53,265 bases of DNA, from contig DF237544.1 of the NCBI GenBank assembly GCA_000708835.1, positions 1-53,265 of the forward strand. Reading direction: 5' to 3'. A program made the position numbers and the translations under genes. Positions 24,501 through 36,200 of the stretch are shown one piece after another. The stretch is from Klebsormidium nitens (Eukaryota > Streptophyta > Klebsormidiophyceae > Klebsormidiales > Klebsormidiaceae). The notes under the pieces are model-generated. The model was not told where the DNA came from. It saw nothing but the letters and a program-made list of their open reading frames with translations, and ran no database searches. How positions within the stretch are numbered: position 1 is the first letter of the stretch; every line of letters begins with the position of its first letter.

Positions 24501-25136
24501 ATGTGGGAAATGATGAAGACTTGACAGTCCTGGTATGCAGTCTAAGATTCGTTGATGTTCTCATTGGGTGCGGGCGCCAACTATGTGCGCTCTGTACTAG
24601 CATCGCATTCCCCTAAATTGACGTACTATTGACACTCGTTGTATCCCTCTACAGGAGAACGTGCGCCTGACAGTGGCGATGAGTCACAGCGGTTCCGCCC
24701 AAAAGGCAGGTTTCTGGCCCACTTTAATCACTCTGCCTCTTTATCTTCTCTTTATCCTTGCTTTCCACCAAAGCAAGATTGTTCTTGGTTCTTAGAATCT
24801 ACCGTGTCTTGCCCACTCTCGTGTCACTTTAGGGGTCAACAAGTGGTCCGAACGAACGGCAAATTTTCAAAGCAGGATCTGAAACAAGCGTCGTTCTTTC
24901 AGCAAAGCCTCCCACTAACGACCTGGGAATCAATTGTTTCTTCTGATATTGATGTTGTTTCTTCTGCGCAGTGGCTGGCGCAGGACCAGCGCATCAGGGA
25001 CAGGCGGAGGTGAGCTTTGGGCCTGGTGCCTTTTCCGCCTCCATGTAGCAAGTGGATTTGTCGGCTGTGTGATCCTTGCAACCTTCTCGGCGCTTGTTTG
25101 ATCCGTTCCTGCAGATCAGCTTCATCTGTTTCCTAG
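15542..25136 (+). CDS. CC-A: long coiled-coil protein, frame-disrupted copy with truncated C-terminus
   Basis: Exons: 15542-15595, 15913-16032, 16658-16771, 17215-17565, 17968-18294, 18758-18830, 19222-19379, 19914-20168, 20515-20691, 21332-21481, 21957-22376, 23008-23353, 23729-23854, 24154-24351, 24655-24705, 24972-25009, 25115-25136. The start gives MASTRRESACTRVDTGLK, matched by MAPTRQNSACSRVDTGLK in CC-B. A Pro/Ser-rich basic region (about residues 95-240) is followed by Ala/Glu-rich coiled coil; exon 21957-22376 carries heptad-like Ala repeats. Phase is consistent until exon 23008-23353, which is 346 bp and changes frame halfway; one base too many in AAA at 23133-23135 would explain it. 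Exon 24972-25009 is 38 bp against 39 in CC-B and CC-C, so the next exon stops at TAG 25134. The TGWG tail of the other copies is not found. Compared with CC-B it lacks two middle exons in frame. It may be a decaying copy. Confidence 0.62.
22203..22330 (+). repeat. 21-bp tandem repeats coding Ala-rich heptads inside CC-A
   Basis: About six units of a GC-rich 21-mer (GAGGAGGCGGCCGCGGCGCGG type) encode variations of EEAAAAR. The later units drift towards RQETAAA and RQEAEAA. The seven-residue period keeps a continuous helix, so gain or loss of units would lengthen or shorten the coiled coil without shifting frame. CC-B and CC-C have no such run at the matching place. Confidence 0.85.
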
Positions 25137-27170
25137 CCTCGAACAGGTGCCTGCGGGCGTGTTAAGTTTGCCACTTGCCACTTGACCACTTGTTCAGTCT
25201 GCTTGGACGGGTTCAGCAGCGAGAAAGGTGATCCGGAATGCTTTCCCGCGTTCAGGTGGATCAAATGCTCAAAAAGGAAGCAAAGAGGGCCAAAGAAGTA
25301 TAAAGCACATCCGCGGTAAGCAAATCGTAAACCTCTCTTTGACGTTCTCGAGTCGATCATGTTCGAAGCCGAAAAAGCTCACCGTTTCTCGCTGTACGCA
25401 ACCGTGAGCTTTCGACGGGGACTCGCCCACCCAGATTGATTTCTACTGAGCATGTGTCTGTGTGTTTTTCAGCGTTTGCTGACAGAATGTCGAATTCGAA
25501 ACTCGTAGATTACTGCAACCACGCTTGAACTTGCAGCAAGTCGTTCGTAATTGTTTGACGTCGTCCCTTCTCTCGCAGCCCACCACGCCAACAGTAGAGG
25601 ACTTGCCAGGCACCACATGGACTTTGTAATCTATTACAGCGCTTCGAACCGATACTTGACAAACCGAGATCAAGCATGAGAGAACAGCGTAAACTAGTCA
25701 CGGTCGCCTGTTTGAACAGTGAAACAGTGCCTTTGGCTTTAAGATAACCACGAGAACTGCTGCAAATACTGACCGGAATTGCGAACGGGCCCCCGACTGT
25801 TTGTCAGCGCGACAGCTAGATAAAAGCTTAAGCACGAGAAATTAATTTCCCGCGCCCGGCAACGGAAGTATGTTGTGCCCTGTTCATGTAGTGTAAAAGT
25901 TTTGTTTGACGGCACGAAAGAGTAGGAAGGGAAGCGGGAAGTAGTCACAGGCGAAAAGGTTAAGTTCGAAAGAAGGTGAACGTTCTTTTGAACAGAGCGA
26001 CAAATAGCAAAAAAAAAATCCTGAAATTTGCAGTTATGGCCACGTTTGCTTTTCTAGACGTATCACTGACACACCACTGACAGCTCCGTGTGATCTTACT
26101 GATTTGAGACTGGTAGGGAATCTCCAATCTGGCGACCGTCCGGACCGTGGTAATCTGTAATCATGTCAAACCAGCCTTATATCAGTGCGGCTTTGCGGGC
26201 CCGGGTTCTGACTGAGACATGCCGCTTGTGTCATTTGATCTATTACATCGTATAATAACATCTGCAAAATGATCATCATCTCATCTGCATACTAGAAAAA
26301 TAACCCTATAGCTTGCATTCATGTTGTCTATGTCTATTGTCTGCTTGGAGCTGAAGTTACACAAAAGCAGCCGGCGCAAACTTTCCTATTCCCGCTTACC
26401 TATCCGGATGATCTGGTCATGCACCTTATACTAACGCATGTGCATGAATCCGATCAAGTACGTCGCATCATCATATATACCGTATATGAAGAGAAACATT
26501 GCATGAACCGTGATCAATCAAACGTACGGGGCGGCCCGGAACCGCATGGTCTTCCATGTGACTCTAGCTATACTACTAGATCCTCATGCATGGCCTGAGC
26601 GCACATGGTTATAGCTGGTCACCGATCGCACTCGAAACGCTGTCGACGATCAAGTTGAATAGCTTGTTCTTATATAGAAGAATCCATCATTTTCATGAAG
26701 CTTGATCATTGCCAGGCGGCCCCTAAATATATTGCGGCCACGCGGTATGGCAATACTTGATGTTAAAGAAAAGTGACATACACCGAAAACACATGGAGCT
26801 GTAACAATATTGTACCGTCCACCGGCGTGTCAGTGTTTAAATGCTGGCGCGCGATTCAAAGGTGGCACAAATGAAAACGTTGCTCACGTTTAGCACATAT
26901 TCAATGGCGGTTCAAAACATACACTGTACTTATAACGATCAATCTACTACTGTCTGCATGCAAAGAAAGGCTGCCACTCTTAGACCTGGCCCTATAAGTG
27001 TTGCAACTACCTTTGACGCGTCAAAGACAAAATGCGGTTCGTCCAAAAACATCTACGATAGCTACGCAGATTCCTACGAGCCCATTCTATCAAAGGATCT
27101 AAGACTGGTTACTGATTAAATAAGCTTTCAAATAAGCTAAACTGTTCATTGCAACTATCAGTTTCTCTGT
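25137..27170. other. Spacer between CC-A and FBL-2
   Basis: From about 25140 to 25700 there may be remnants of the lost CC-A 3' exons. A candidate at about 25580-25630 follows a good TCTCGCAG acceptor and reads PTTPTVEDLPG before a TAA. Beyond 25700 the DNA is AT-rich, with no ORF having paralogue or family support (the 92-codon ORF at 26841 is unsupported). No RNA gene recognised. Confidence 0.4.
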
Positions 27171-29207
27171 TTAAGTTATCTGTACATCGAGCGAGACCGG
27201 CATCTGCTGCAACAGAGTGCTTGGATCGATGCCCTTGCAGTCCCTTATTTCTAGCAAAGCTTTACTGCCGCACTTAGAATGAGCTCTCAACACACCAGGA
27301 GTGAGGCGCTCGTTGTTTTGCAGCCCTAGCCTCTTCAATTGTTGACAGTTACCTAGAATCTTTTCAACGGTAGTATCCGTCAGTTTAGGACAACCCATGA
27401 TCAGCAATTCCTCCAAACCCACTTCCTCAGAGACGCGCCGCAGCACGGAGTCCAGGGTGTCGGTAAACCAGCCAAGTTTTAGTGTCTTCAATTGGAGACC
27501 AGACCTGCACCAAAAGGGCCAATTAAATGATGTTGAGTTGTTATCCTATTACCAAGGCCTCAGAAGAAGAGCTCTCCAATCAGGAGCATAACTCACTCAA
27601 CCCGCAGCAGGCATTATTTAAGAAGAATCTAAAGACGAACCAATATTCAGTGCTGGTCACCTGACGAACTCTTTTAGCTGACAAACTCTTCCAAGATCAA
27701 CGAATGTTACATCAAACAATATTGAACGCACCTGCTGCGAGGAACGAAGAAAAGCCAGGGGTTGTTGATTAGGCCCAAGGTCCGGAGCTGGTGGCAGCGC
27801 GACGTCAGAACAGACACTCCCTCGTCGCTGACGCCATGCTCGCACGAAAGCTCCACGCAAGACAGGCCGGGGCAGCCGGCAGCGAAAGCTTGGAGAGTCT
27901 TGTCTTTCACCCAGCTGGCGTGCAGAATGAGCTCCCTCAGCCCAGGGCACCTCTTTGCTATCTGCTCGAGGCCCTCAGCCAGAAGGTCGGTATCCTCTGA
28001 CCCCATTCTAACGACAAGACGCACCAGTCCTGGGCAGGCTCCTGCGATTGATCCGATGCCGTCGTCAGTCACCGCGTCACAGGAGTCCAGCTCCAGCACC
28101 TCGAGCTTGCACCGGAGCCCCTCAAAGCCCCGCCCCCTGACTTTCGGACATTGTCTCAGGACCAGACTGCGCAATCCTGGACAACCCCTCAGCACCGCAC
28201 CCAGCCCCGCATCAGAGAGAGCCCCGCAGCCTTTCACATCAAGCTGCTCCAACAGAGTCTGCCGAGCCAGGTGGTTCACAAAAGCATCGTCTGGGCACGC
28301 CACAGCAGCCTCATCCCAAATCTTGATGATCCTCAGCTGGGAGAAGCGGTGAAGCAGGACAGGCAACGCAGCACTGTGGGGGGCTCTCTCTAGAGTCATG
28401 GTGTGCCGCGCCTCGCTAGAAACTTCCAACCACTCGCGACACACTAGAGAACAAACCTTGAGGTGCGTGTTTGAGAGTTTCTGCAAGAATTCGTACACGC
28501 ACCCCCTGTCCAGCCTCTCAAAGTGGCAGGCGTCTCCGCTGGGCTCTGCCAAAACCAAACTTTGAGACCTCCCACTGCCTGCACCCTCCTCTGTCCCCAC
28601 CCGCAGGCAGTGCCCCCTCAGTGGCGCCACACAAGCCCCGCTCGCACAGCTCAGCGCTCGCAAGCAACTGTGAAGCAACCAGCTCGTCTTTCTCCAGAGC
28701 AGGGACCAACTCATCTGAACCATCATGTGTTTGTTCAGGTCCCTGCATCTGAGAGGCCTCCCCGCTGAAGGATGTGTGCGTGAGAAGCGAGGGAGCGCGA
28801 GCGGAAGTCAAATGACCATCCTGGCTGCTGGAAGGAGGGGGGCTCTGAGAGGCGCAGCAAGCCAGGCCAAATGCCAAAGATGATGACTCAGGGACCAGGC
28901 TGGAAAGAATGTCCTGGTTATGCTCAAGTCCCTGAGTCTCGTCAGAGGTCACCTCGCAAGTGTGCTGCTCCTGTGGAAGGGCGCTGCTTGCGAGGGCCTC
29001 AACAACCTGGCTGCTGGAGAGAGGAGAAGACTGCGAGAGGGGGGCGGACTCGCAGAGAGGGGAGAAGAGAGCCTCGCATGTGCCACCGGCAGCGTCTCCA
29101 GTAGCTCTGAAGACCTGGTGGGCAATCCTATCCCCGAGAGCAAAAGCCCCCTCGACTATCTCCCAGACCCGCTCCTCGAAAGGAGTCAAGCGGGAAAAGA
29201 ACTCCAT
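27171..29207 (-). CDS. FBL-2: F-box / LRR protein, frameshifted copy
   Basis: Exon 1 is 29207-27732 and exon 2 is 27504-27171, joined in phase 2 exactly as in FBL-1 and FBL-3; exon 2 is 334 bp in all three. The N-terminal half (MEFFSRLTPFEERV onwards) is open from 29207 to about 28590, then continues in another frame with the F-box (VCSLVCREW) and cysteine-type LRRs to the end. Alignment with FBL-1 shows about 14 bases missing in the acidic linker near 28590, between GGTGGGG and GAGGAGGGT, which shifts frame; restoring that length would give about 607 codons. As read, only an internal ATG (28726, different N-terminus) could give the F-box/LRR half. It may be a pseudogene, a shortened gene or an assembly error near the gap. 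It is tail-to-tail with CC-A and head-to-head with CC-B. Confidence 0.75.
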
Positions 29208-29361
29208 CTCTAACTAGCGGGGGCGCGCACACGCTAACAGCTGACTCTAGCTCTCTCGCTCACTGAACGCTGGAATGCACGTAAGCCAAAGCTCGCACAA
29301 GGGCGCCAAAAGCGCAAGAGCAAAACAAACTCGTGAAAGTTTGCACCCTCAGCAAACACAC
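29208..29361 (-). promoter_or_regulatory. Conserved F-box promoter block with E2F-like site, FBL-2
   Basis: On the minus strand TTTTGGCGCC (29311-29302) is followed by CCTTGTGCGAGC and a purine-rich leader ending CTGTTAGCG, matching the blocks before FBL-1 and FBL-3. The block runs into the assembly gap, so its upstream half is only partly visible. Confidence 0.5.
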
Positions 29362-29381
29362 NNNNNNNNNNNNNNNNNNNN
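29362..29381. other. Assembly gap (20 N)
   Basis: Twenty undetermined bases lie in the region between FBL-2 and CC-B. The run is probably a placeholder of arbitrary size. Sequence continuity and the true head-to-head distance between the two genes are uncertain here. Confidence 0.99.
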
Positions 29382-30216
29382 AAGCAAAACATTCGGCAGT
29401 TTGGCGAGCTGCAGCCCAGCTGCAGCTCCTGGAACTAGGAGTGGGGGCGAAGGTCTATCATCTATGATCTCGATGATCAGTTTCAAGTCTGGGCCGACCG
29501 TCCATCCAAGAACCGGCACTTCTGACGAGGGGTCTTCTCAAGAACCAAGCTTCTGGCAACCGCATTTGCCTGAGTTGCATCAGTTGTATTACTTGTCGTC
29601 TCAAGTCGGTAGTGCTACTTCTAAATGCAGGTTGAGTGCCGGCGTCGAATCCTAGTGTGGACAGGGATCCCTCCAGTCGCAAAGACGCACTCAACGGCTA
29701 CCTAGCCTGCAAGACGGAGCCGCAGCATGCAGTGCTTGCGTGGCGCGTCACCTTCCAGACTGCCAGATGGTCAACAAGGCAGAAGCAGACATCTTTGCAG
29801 AAGCCATTCTTCTACGGTAGAAGGACAATCTACCCGGTGTGTGCAGAGCCACATTGCGCACCACCATTCGACCATCCAACTTCAAGCTTTGGTAGGACAG
29901 GTTCTGGCCATTGGTAGGAATTTGCAAGGGCATCCCACGAGCATGCAGAAAGCTAGTCTGCCGAATTCCAGGTATGCTTTGAGAGAATCGATTCCTGCTC
30001 TGGACCAGTAGTCTGTTGGCATCGCAGGCGTTGAATGAGATGAGGTGCATTGATACAGTCCCTAGTCCTGATCTGCATTACTGAAGTGCAAGATGGAAAC
30101 CGGCAGTCTTGTCTGAAAGGAAACCCTTCAACCCAGAAGGATCTGGCAAGAGGGGTGAGCAAAAAGACGCAATCTCTGAAGAAGGTCCACGAGGTTTCAT
30201 CTTCCGGGAGCACAAG
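29382..30216. other. Upstream region of CC-B (head-to-head with FBL-2)
   Basis: No gene seen. From about 29790 to the CC-B start the sequence aligns with 15170-15541 upstream of CC-A with small indels, for example shared stretches around GAAGCCATTCTTCTAC and GAGATGAGGTGC. This is likely duplicated promoter and 5' leader of the coiled-coil genes. Confidence 0.55.
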
Positions 30217-33200
30217 ATGGCTCCGACGAGACAGAATTCAGCCTGCAGCAGGGTGGACACGGGCCTGAAGGTACGCGAAACATTAACGTGTCGTGTCACT
30301 CACACATTGCGGCTCTTGATGCTCATGACCTGTAACAGTAAGCAGAGTGATTGTGCAGAATGTACAAAGGGACCTTCCAAGACCCAAGTCTGAAGTGCTG
30401 CATCACCACCGCCTCCGCAAGGCTCTGCTAGTCCTTGAGGCTTTCATCTTGGTCAATCCTATATTGAAGTAAAAGCTCTCCGCCATGCGCTGGGTTCACA
30501 CTTGTTCTTGGCATTGTTCTTGCCTGCCTAGGGCACATCCACTCAACAATGTTGTGAGAGTCACGCCCTTCCTGTTGTGCAGGGCGTTCTTGCGGGTGCC
30601 CCCGAAGAACAAAGTCAGGCTGGAAGGCCCTCGGCGGGCACCATCGTTGGAAAGGCTTCTGCGGCGACAACGCAATTCTGCAGATTGGTGAGACACACGC
30701 AGAGTGGAGCTTCATTTCAACGGTGATTGGGAGCTCGTGTCCATCCTGTACGAGATCCTCCATACCACATCAGAGTTTGTGCTCCCCGTGATAGACAGCA
30801 GGAGAAGGCTTGTAGATAGGCTGTTGATCTTTGTTCAATGCATTGCACTTAGAATAGTTCTTGTTCCATGCATGCCCTGTACCTGGCTTTCTACATCTCT
30901 TCTGCTTCCTCTGAACCCTCGGCAAATGCTTTTTTCGTTGCTTCCAACTTCCTGAATCGCTACCTTTTGCAATGGGGAATGCTTAAAACAACACGTTGGG
31001 ACAGACAGCTGGCATTGTGTGTGCCGATTGCAACAAGGATTGTGTCTGAAAAAGGTGACAGGTGTCACCAGTCACCCGGCTCTGTTTGACCGAGAGTGGA
31101 TGGTAGGACTGACAGGTGGCAGTGTGTAGTCATCAGTCCACTGTCTGAGGCAGGGTTTGCTAATTGCTTTCACTGCGCTGATTCTTGAGGGAAGAAGGAT
31201 GGAAGAAAGACAGTTGTCTTTGAATGGGGCTGTTCTTGAACAAACGCTTTCGTTGACCAAGTTGGAACTCCAATCCTACGTGGCCTTACTGGTACTCACA
31301 TAACACTTTCGTATAACTTCAGAAGGTGTTTCTTGCCTGACCCAGACCCCCTACCGGGAACCAATTCGTCAAACCAGGAGGCGATGCATATCTTCCAAGG
31401 CCATAAGAAGCTTCTGATCTTGATCACATTCTCTGTCTTTGCAACAGGTTCGACGGGGATGTGAAGATGCGACTCAAGCGCGGGATCAAGTCAGACTATG
31501 TCAGAAGGACTTGGCCAAGAGGCCGCCCTGGGGAAGCGGGCTCACGCCTGGCAAACAGGTCAGTGCAGCATGCAGACTGCAAAGGTGGCTTGTAAGGTCT
31601 CTACATGAAGATCACTTTCACTTTGAAGAGCTCTTTGCACCAAGCAAATATGCTGCTCAAGAGAATGCTGACTGGTAGTAGTCTTTTCAAGTTTCAAAAC
31701 TTCTGTCAAAGCCAAAACTGAAATTCAGGTGCATGTGTGACAGGTGGCCTTCTTGTTGGACTTGAACGTTTACTCCCACGAGTTTCATCGGGAGTTGCTG
31801 TAATTAAATGCTGCCAGTAAATACTCAAGAAGATACTTCAATAACTGTCTCGCAGAATACTTTGACATACTACGCTTGTCTGTATCTCTTCACATTATAT
31901 TATGGTCAACTTAGACTCTCTTGTGAATATGCATATCTGGTGCCCTTTTCGTCCGGACTTCTGCCAGCCCCTGCTTCCCTCTTTCTCGCAGCAGCGCAGC
32001 ACGCCCCTTCGCGTTGGCCCCCCCAGCCGCCACAGCAGAAGCTCCTTGGCTGCCCACCCCCACTGCACCCACGCAGCAGAAACCCCCGGAGAAGCAGCTC
32101 TTTCAACAAAGCGGACTCTGTCATTTGTGCCAGCGCCAGCACAGCTCGACGACGCGTCCGCACCCCAGGGGCCCACGCTGAGCAGGTCTGCCGGAGCTGC
32201 AGAAGGAGAAGAGGCGATATGGCCGCCGCACCATGGGGTACAGGTAGGTTAGCCAAGGAAACTCCTCAACCCTGCGATGCAAAGAATGGTTCTCCGTTCT
32301 GCGCGCACCGCTTGCTGCTTGCTGCTTGTGCTATGGGACGACAGCTAGCAGCACGTGTATGGTTACCTCGGTCAGAAAGATTGGCAGCTTGAGGAGGCTC
32401 TATTTTATGCGCGTGGCATCAGAAAAAGAAGGAGACTGTGACTTTTGGATTCATTCCGGATATGTGAGCCTCAAAATAAGACGGGATAGCTCAAAAAAAT
32501 ATGTGAATTCATTCCTTTGCAGGGATCGGCGGTGGCGGCCAAGCAGACCAAGAAGCAGATGGGAGACGTACACATTGCGGGAAAGCAATTGGCACAGGTC
32601 GATCCGGGTCAGGCAAATGTGAGTTTTATACCTTGGCATCAACTTTGAACGTCATCAGTGAACCACTGCATGTGTCCAAGCAAAGGCTTGCTGAAAGCTG
32701 GATGTCGTTTGGGGCGGTCCTGATAGGAAAATCTCGCTGTTGGCGGAAACAGCTTTGGGAGCTCCGTCAGAACGACGCAGCTTGAGATACAATTGCAAGA
32801 AATCAAAATTTGCGCCAAGCCAATCAACACAGACTCGGCCAGACCCATGCGTAACCTTTTGTGTACAGGCCGCCTCCCTCGCCCCGTCGTCCCCTCGCTC
32901 CCCCCTCGACCTCTGCACGCCTCAGACTGACGTCAGCAGAGCGGTCGCCGACTCGCCCCCGGTCCCCGCCACTGCGCAGCAGACAGGAGCCAGTGGAGAA
33001 GCCGACGCCAAGCACCGCGCGCCCCTCGAGGCGAAGCTCGCGCAGGCGCAGGCGGAGCGGGCCACGCTGCAGGCGGCGCTGGAGAAGGTGGAGCGCGCAC
33101 TGGACAGGGAGCTTCGCGCCGGGGTCACCTTGGAGCAGGGCTTTGCGCGCGCGCTCCAAGGAAGTGTGAAGACGGTCGAGGCTGCAGAAGCCGAGGTGAG

Positions 33201-36200
33201 AGCGGCGGACGATCTTCGTCGGAGGAAACCGCCGGTGAATCTGGGCTCCCTTACCTTGAAAACCTCACAGTTCCGGTTGACTCGACATATGCTTTCCGAC
33301 TTTGTTGGTTTGCAGCACTGGGCTGTAATATCCAACTGAATTTTCTTGATCGGTGTTGGCTGAGAGCAGACTGGGAGCGGGTGTTTGAGAGGCATCGTCT
33401 CTTGTTCAGGTTTCAGAAAGATGAGCCGTTTTGGAGTCGGAAGCAAATAGCTGTTTCATGCTGGGCTAGATGACGGTCTCCAGGGTAATGATGCTCTGCT
33501 AAGATTACGTAACGTGCATTCGGAGAGAATCTGCAAAACTTTTCGTTGTTGCCTGCTCAGGATTGCTTATCTATCATACGCTTTGGTCACGTAAGAAAAA
33601 GGACCTAAACTGCTCGTTAAGACATGTTTATTCATATGTGCAGGTTTAAAGAAAGCCATACGGTGCGGCAAAGAAGTCGCTCCGCCTTTTCTAGCAAATA
33701 TCGCGGCCGCCCCTGGAGTGAGTACGACGGAAGAGGGAAGAAGAGCGTTGGGTGTCGTCACTTTCGCAGAGCTTGTATCAACATGTGTCATTTGGGAAAA
33801 GAATCTGCATTAATCAACGGCTGCTTAGATTTTCGTTGAGTTGTCAGCGCGTCGAGGTTTGTAATAGACCGCTGAGTGGGGTTTTCCCTCCTTTGCAGTG
33901 CGCAACGAGCGGGACGACGCGGAGGCGCGTGCCCAGGCGGCGCTGGAGAGCGCACGCGCGGAGCTGAGCATCGCCGCTACTGAGAAGGAGGAGGCGCAGA
34001 CGCGCGCGCGGGCAGAGGCGCTCAAGCGCCAGCAGACGGAGGCAGAGGTGGGCTCTAGTGGATGGTAGTCCCTTTTGTCATGTGCGCAACCTGAGCCGCT
34101 GAGGCAAATCTTTGCTGTTTTAGAATTGGTTTGAAGTCCTCTAGCACGGTGCGAATCATAAAACGATCAGTTGCCGAACCCGATTCCTGCAGATCCTTCT
34201 CGAGTCAAGCTCTGGACTTGCTCTTACTCAGAAAATGCAGAGCATAGCACTGGAAGGCCCATACTTGAGGGTCGAATCATAAAAAGACTGTTTGACTCGT
34301 CCCTTTGTGGGCGAAATGCGTTCACACATGGTCATGCTTGAATGTGCTCGCACAATTTCTTTCTGATTGTCTCATGTATAATGCTGGCTATTCCTCGAAC
34401 GACGAGCGACTTTTCAGCTGGCAACCCGTTTTATTCCTGCCCATCAACAACTGCGTACTGCTGATGTCCAAAAGGAAGAGCGGCCAATCCACAGAAAAAC
34501 AAGCTTTTCAACGACGTTGTCCCCTGACGACATCAGAACGCCCTCTGACGTCATCAAAACGCGCTACTGGTCTATTTTGCGTCCAGGTCGAGAGCATGGC
34601 CCGCGAGTGCGCGGCTCTGCGCGCCTCCCTGACGGAAGAGCAGGCAGCGCGGGCTGCGGCGGCAGAGGGAGCGGAGGGCGAGCGCGAGCGCGGCCGCGAG
34701 GACGCCGACGTGGCGCTGCACGCGTCCGCCGAGACCATCGCGCGGCTGGAAGGAGAGTTGGCGCGCGCGCGGAGCGACGCGGCGGCTGCGGCATGCAAGC
34801 TGGAGGAGGTGGCGGCCAAGGTAAATATCCAGGGCCCACGAGCAGTGATTTGCCTTCCAAACAGCAAGTTTACGTCTATTTACAAGCTTGGAGCACTTAA
34901 CCGGTGCAAATTCAGCATTTGTGCCTCCACTACAGTCACTCACTTGCAAACTATCATTTTTGCTTTGCCGACAAGACGCAACGCAACCTTGTAGAAAGAT
35001 TTCCCCGTCTTTGATGAAATTCGCAGCATGCCTTTCTCGCTCTCCCACGTACGCGCTTTCCACTTGCAAGCGTCGGCATATCACTTGGGTCATCACTTCC
35101 TTTGCTTTCGGGGTTCGCGAGGCTCGACCACGAGTCTTCATTTACACAGCTTCTGATCACCCTCGTCTCCCTCCTGTAGGCGCAAGCGCTCGCCACACAG
35201 CTCGAGCAAGCCCAAGTTGCAAGCCGCCAGTCCCTCGCCGACGCCGCCGCAACTGCGTCGAAAGAGCGCGCATCGGCCCGCGCGCTCGTTGCCGCGGCAG
35301 AGGCGCGGCTTGCCGCGGTCGACAAGAAGGCGGCCGCCGCTGAGCAGGAGGCGGCTGAGGCGCGCGCACTCCTGGACAGTGAGAAAGCGCGAGCGACGCT
35401 TATGGAGGAGCAGCTCGAACAGGTGAACGCGATTGGAACCGGCCTTCTTCCGGGCAAAATTGGTTCGGAGCATCCCCACGAGAGACTTATTGCAAGGGCC
35501 TGGAACTCCACAATTTTGCGAAGCAAGAGAAACCCTTTGCGGAATGAATACGGCTTTGAAACCGCATCTTCCATTCCTGACTGCTCATTAGGACAAGAAA
35601 CACGTTCGGACAGATTCCCGCAAAGACATCTCATTGAAAAGCTGTCAGAAAAACGGAAGACAACACTTAGCTCTGCTTCGTTTCTAAAGTGTTCGAGTCC
35701 CGACGTCACCAGCGCTTGGAAGAAGAGAAGAGCGAAGTCAGTTCGCAAAACAACCGTATGCTGAATAAGAGCTTGAGTTTCTAAAGGGCTAGGAGCTTCC
35801 GACATACATGCGACGTATATTTCAATTGTTTTTACTCTTCTCCGACAAACATCACGAGCTCTCTATCTGACGCCCAGGTCTTCTTCGAATGGGCTTTTTG
35901 CGAAAACGTCGGATACAAAAGCTTGAAATTCTTGATGCTTTTCGCAGTTGGAAGCTCGCCGCTTGGAGGCCCTTGAGCTTGCAGAGAAGGAGGCCGCGCG
36001 GCTCGCGCAAGTGGAGGCAAGCTTGGTCCAGACCGAGGCTTCGCTCGCGCTCGCGCGCGGTGAGGAGGCGAACGCGCGCGCGCAGGAGCGCGAAGCAGAG
36101 CTTGTCAAGGAGATCGAGGAGCTGCGCGCCGCCGAGGTCAAGTGGACGGAGAGCAACGCGCGGTTGGAAGCGGAGATGGGCAGGTGAGGGTTCCAAGCTT

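Noticed and set aside
26841-27119. 92-codon ORF between CC-A and FBL-2
   Set aside because: AT-rich chance ORF; no domain, repeat or paralogue support.
30050-30268. Alternative reading of the CC-B first exon in the frame with STQKDLARGVSKK
   Set aside because: In CC-A the same frame is open but CC-B has an extra base before the ATG, so the frame is not conserved. The MA[ST] frame is conserved in both and ends in phase 0 at the shared donor.
32326-32622. 98-codon ORF over the CC-B exon 32523-32618
   Set aside because: It is in the wrong frame; the phase-0 reading (GSAVAAKQTKKQ) joins both neighbours.
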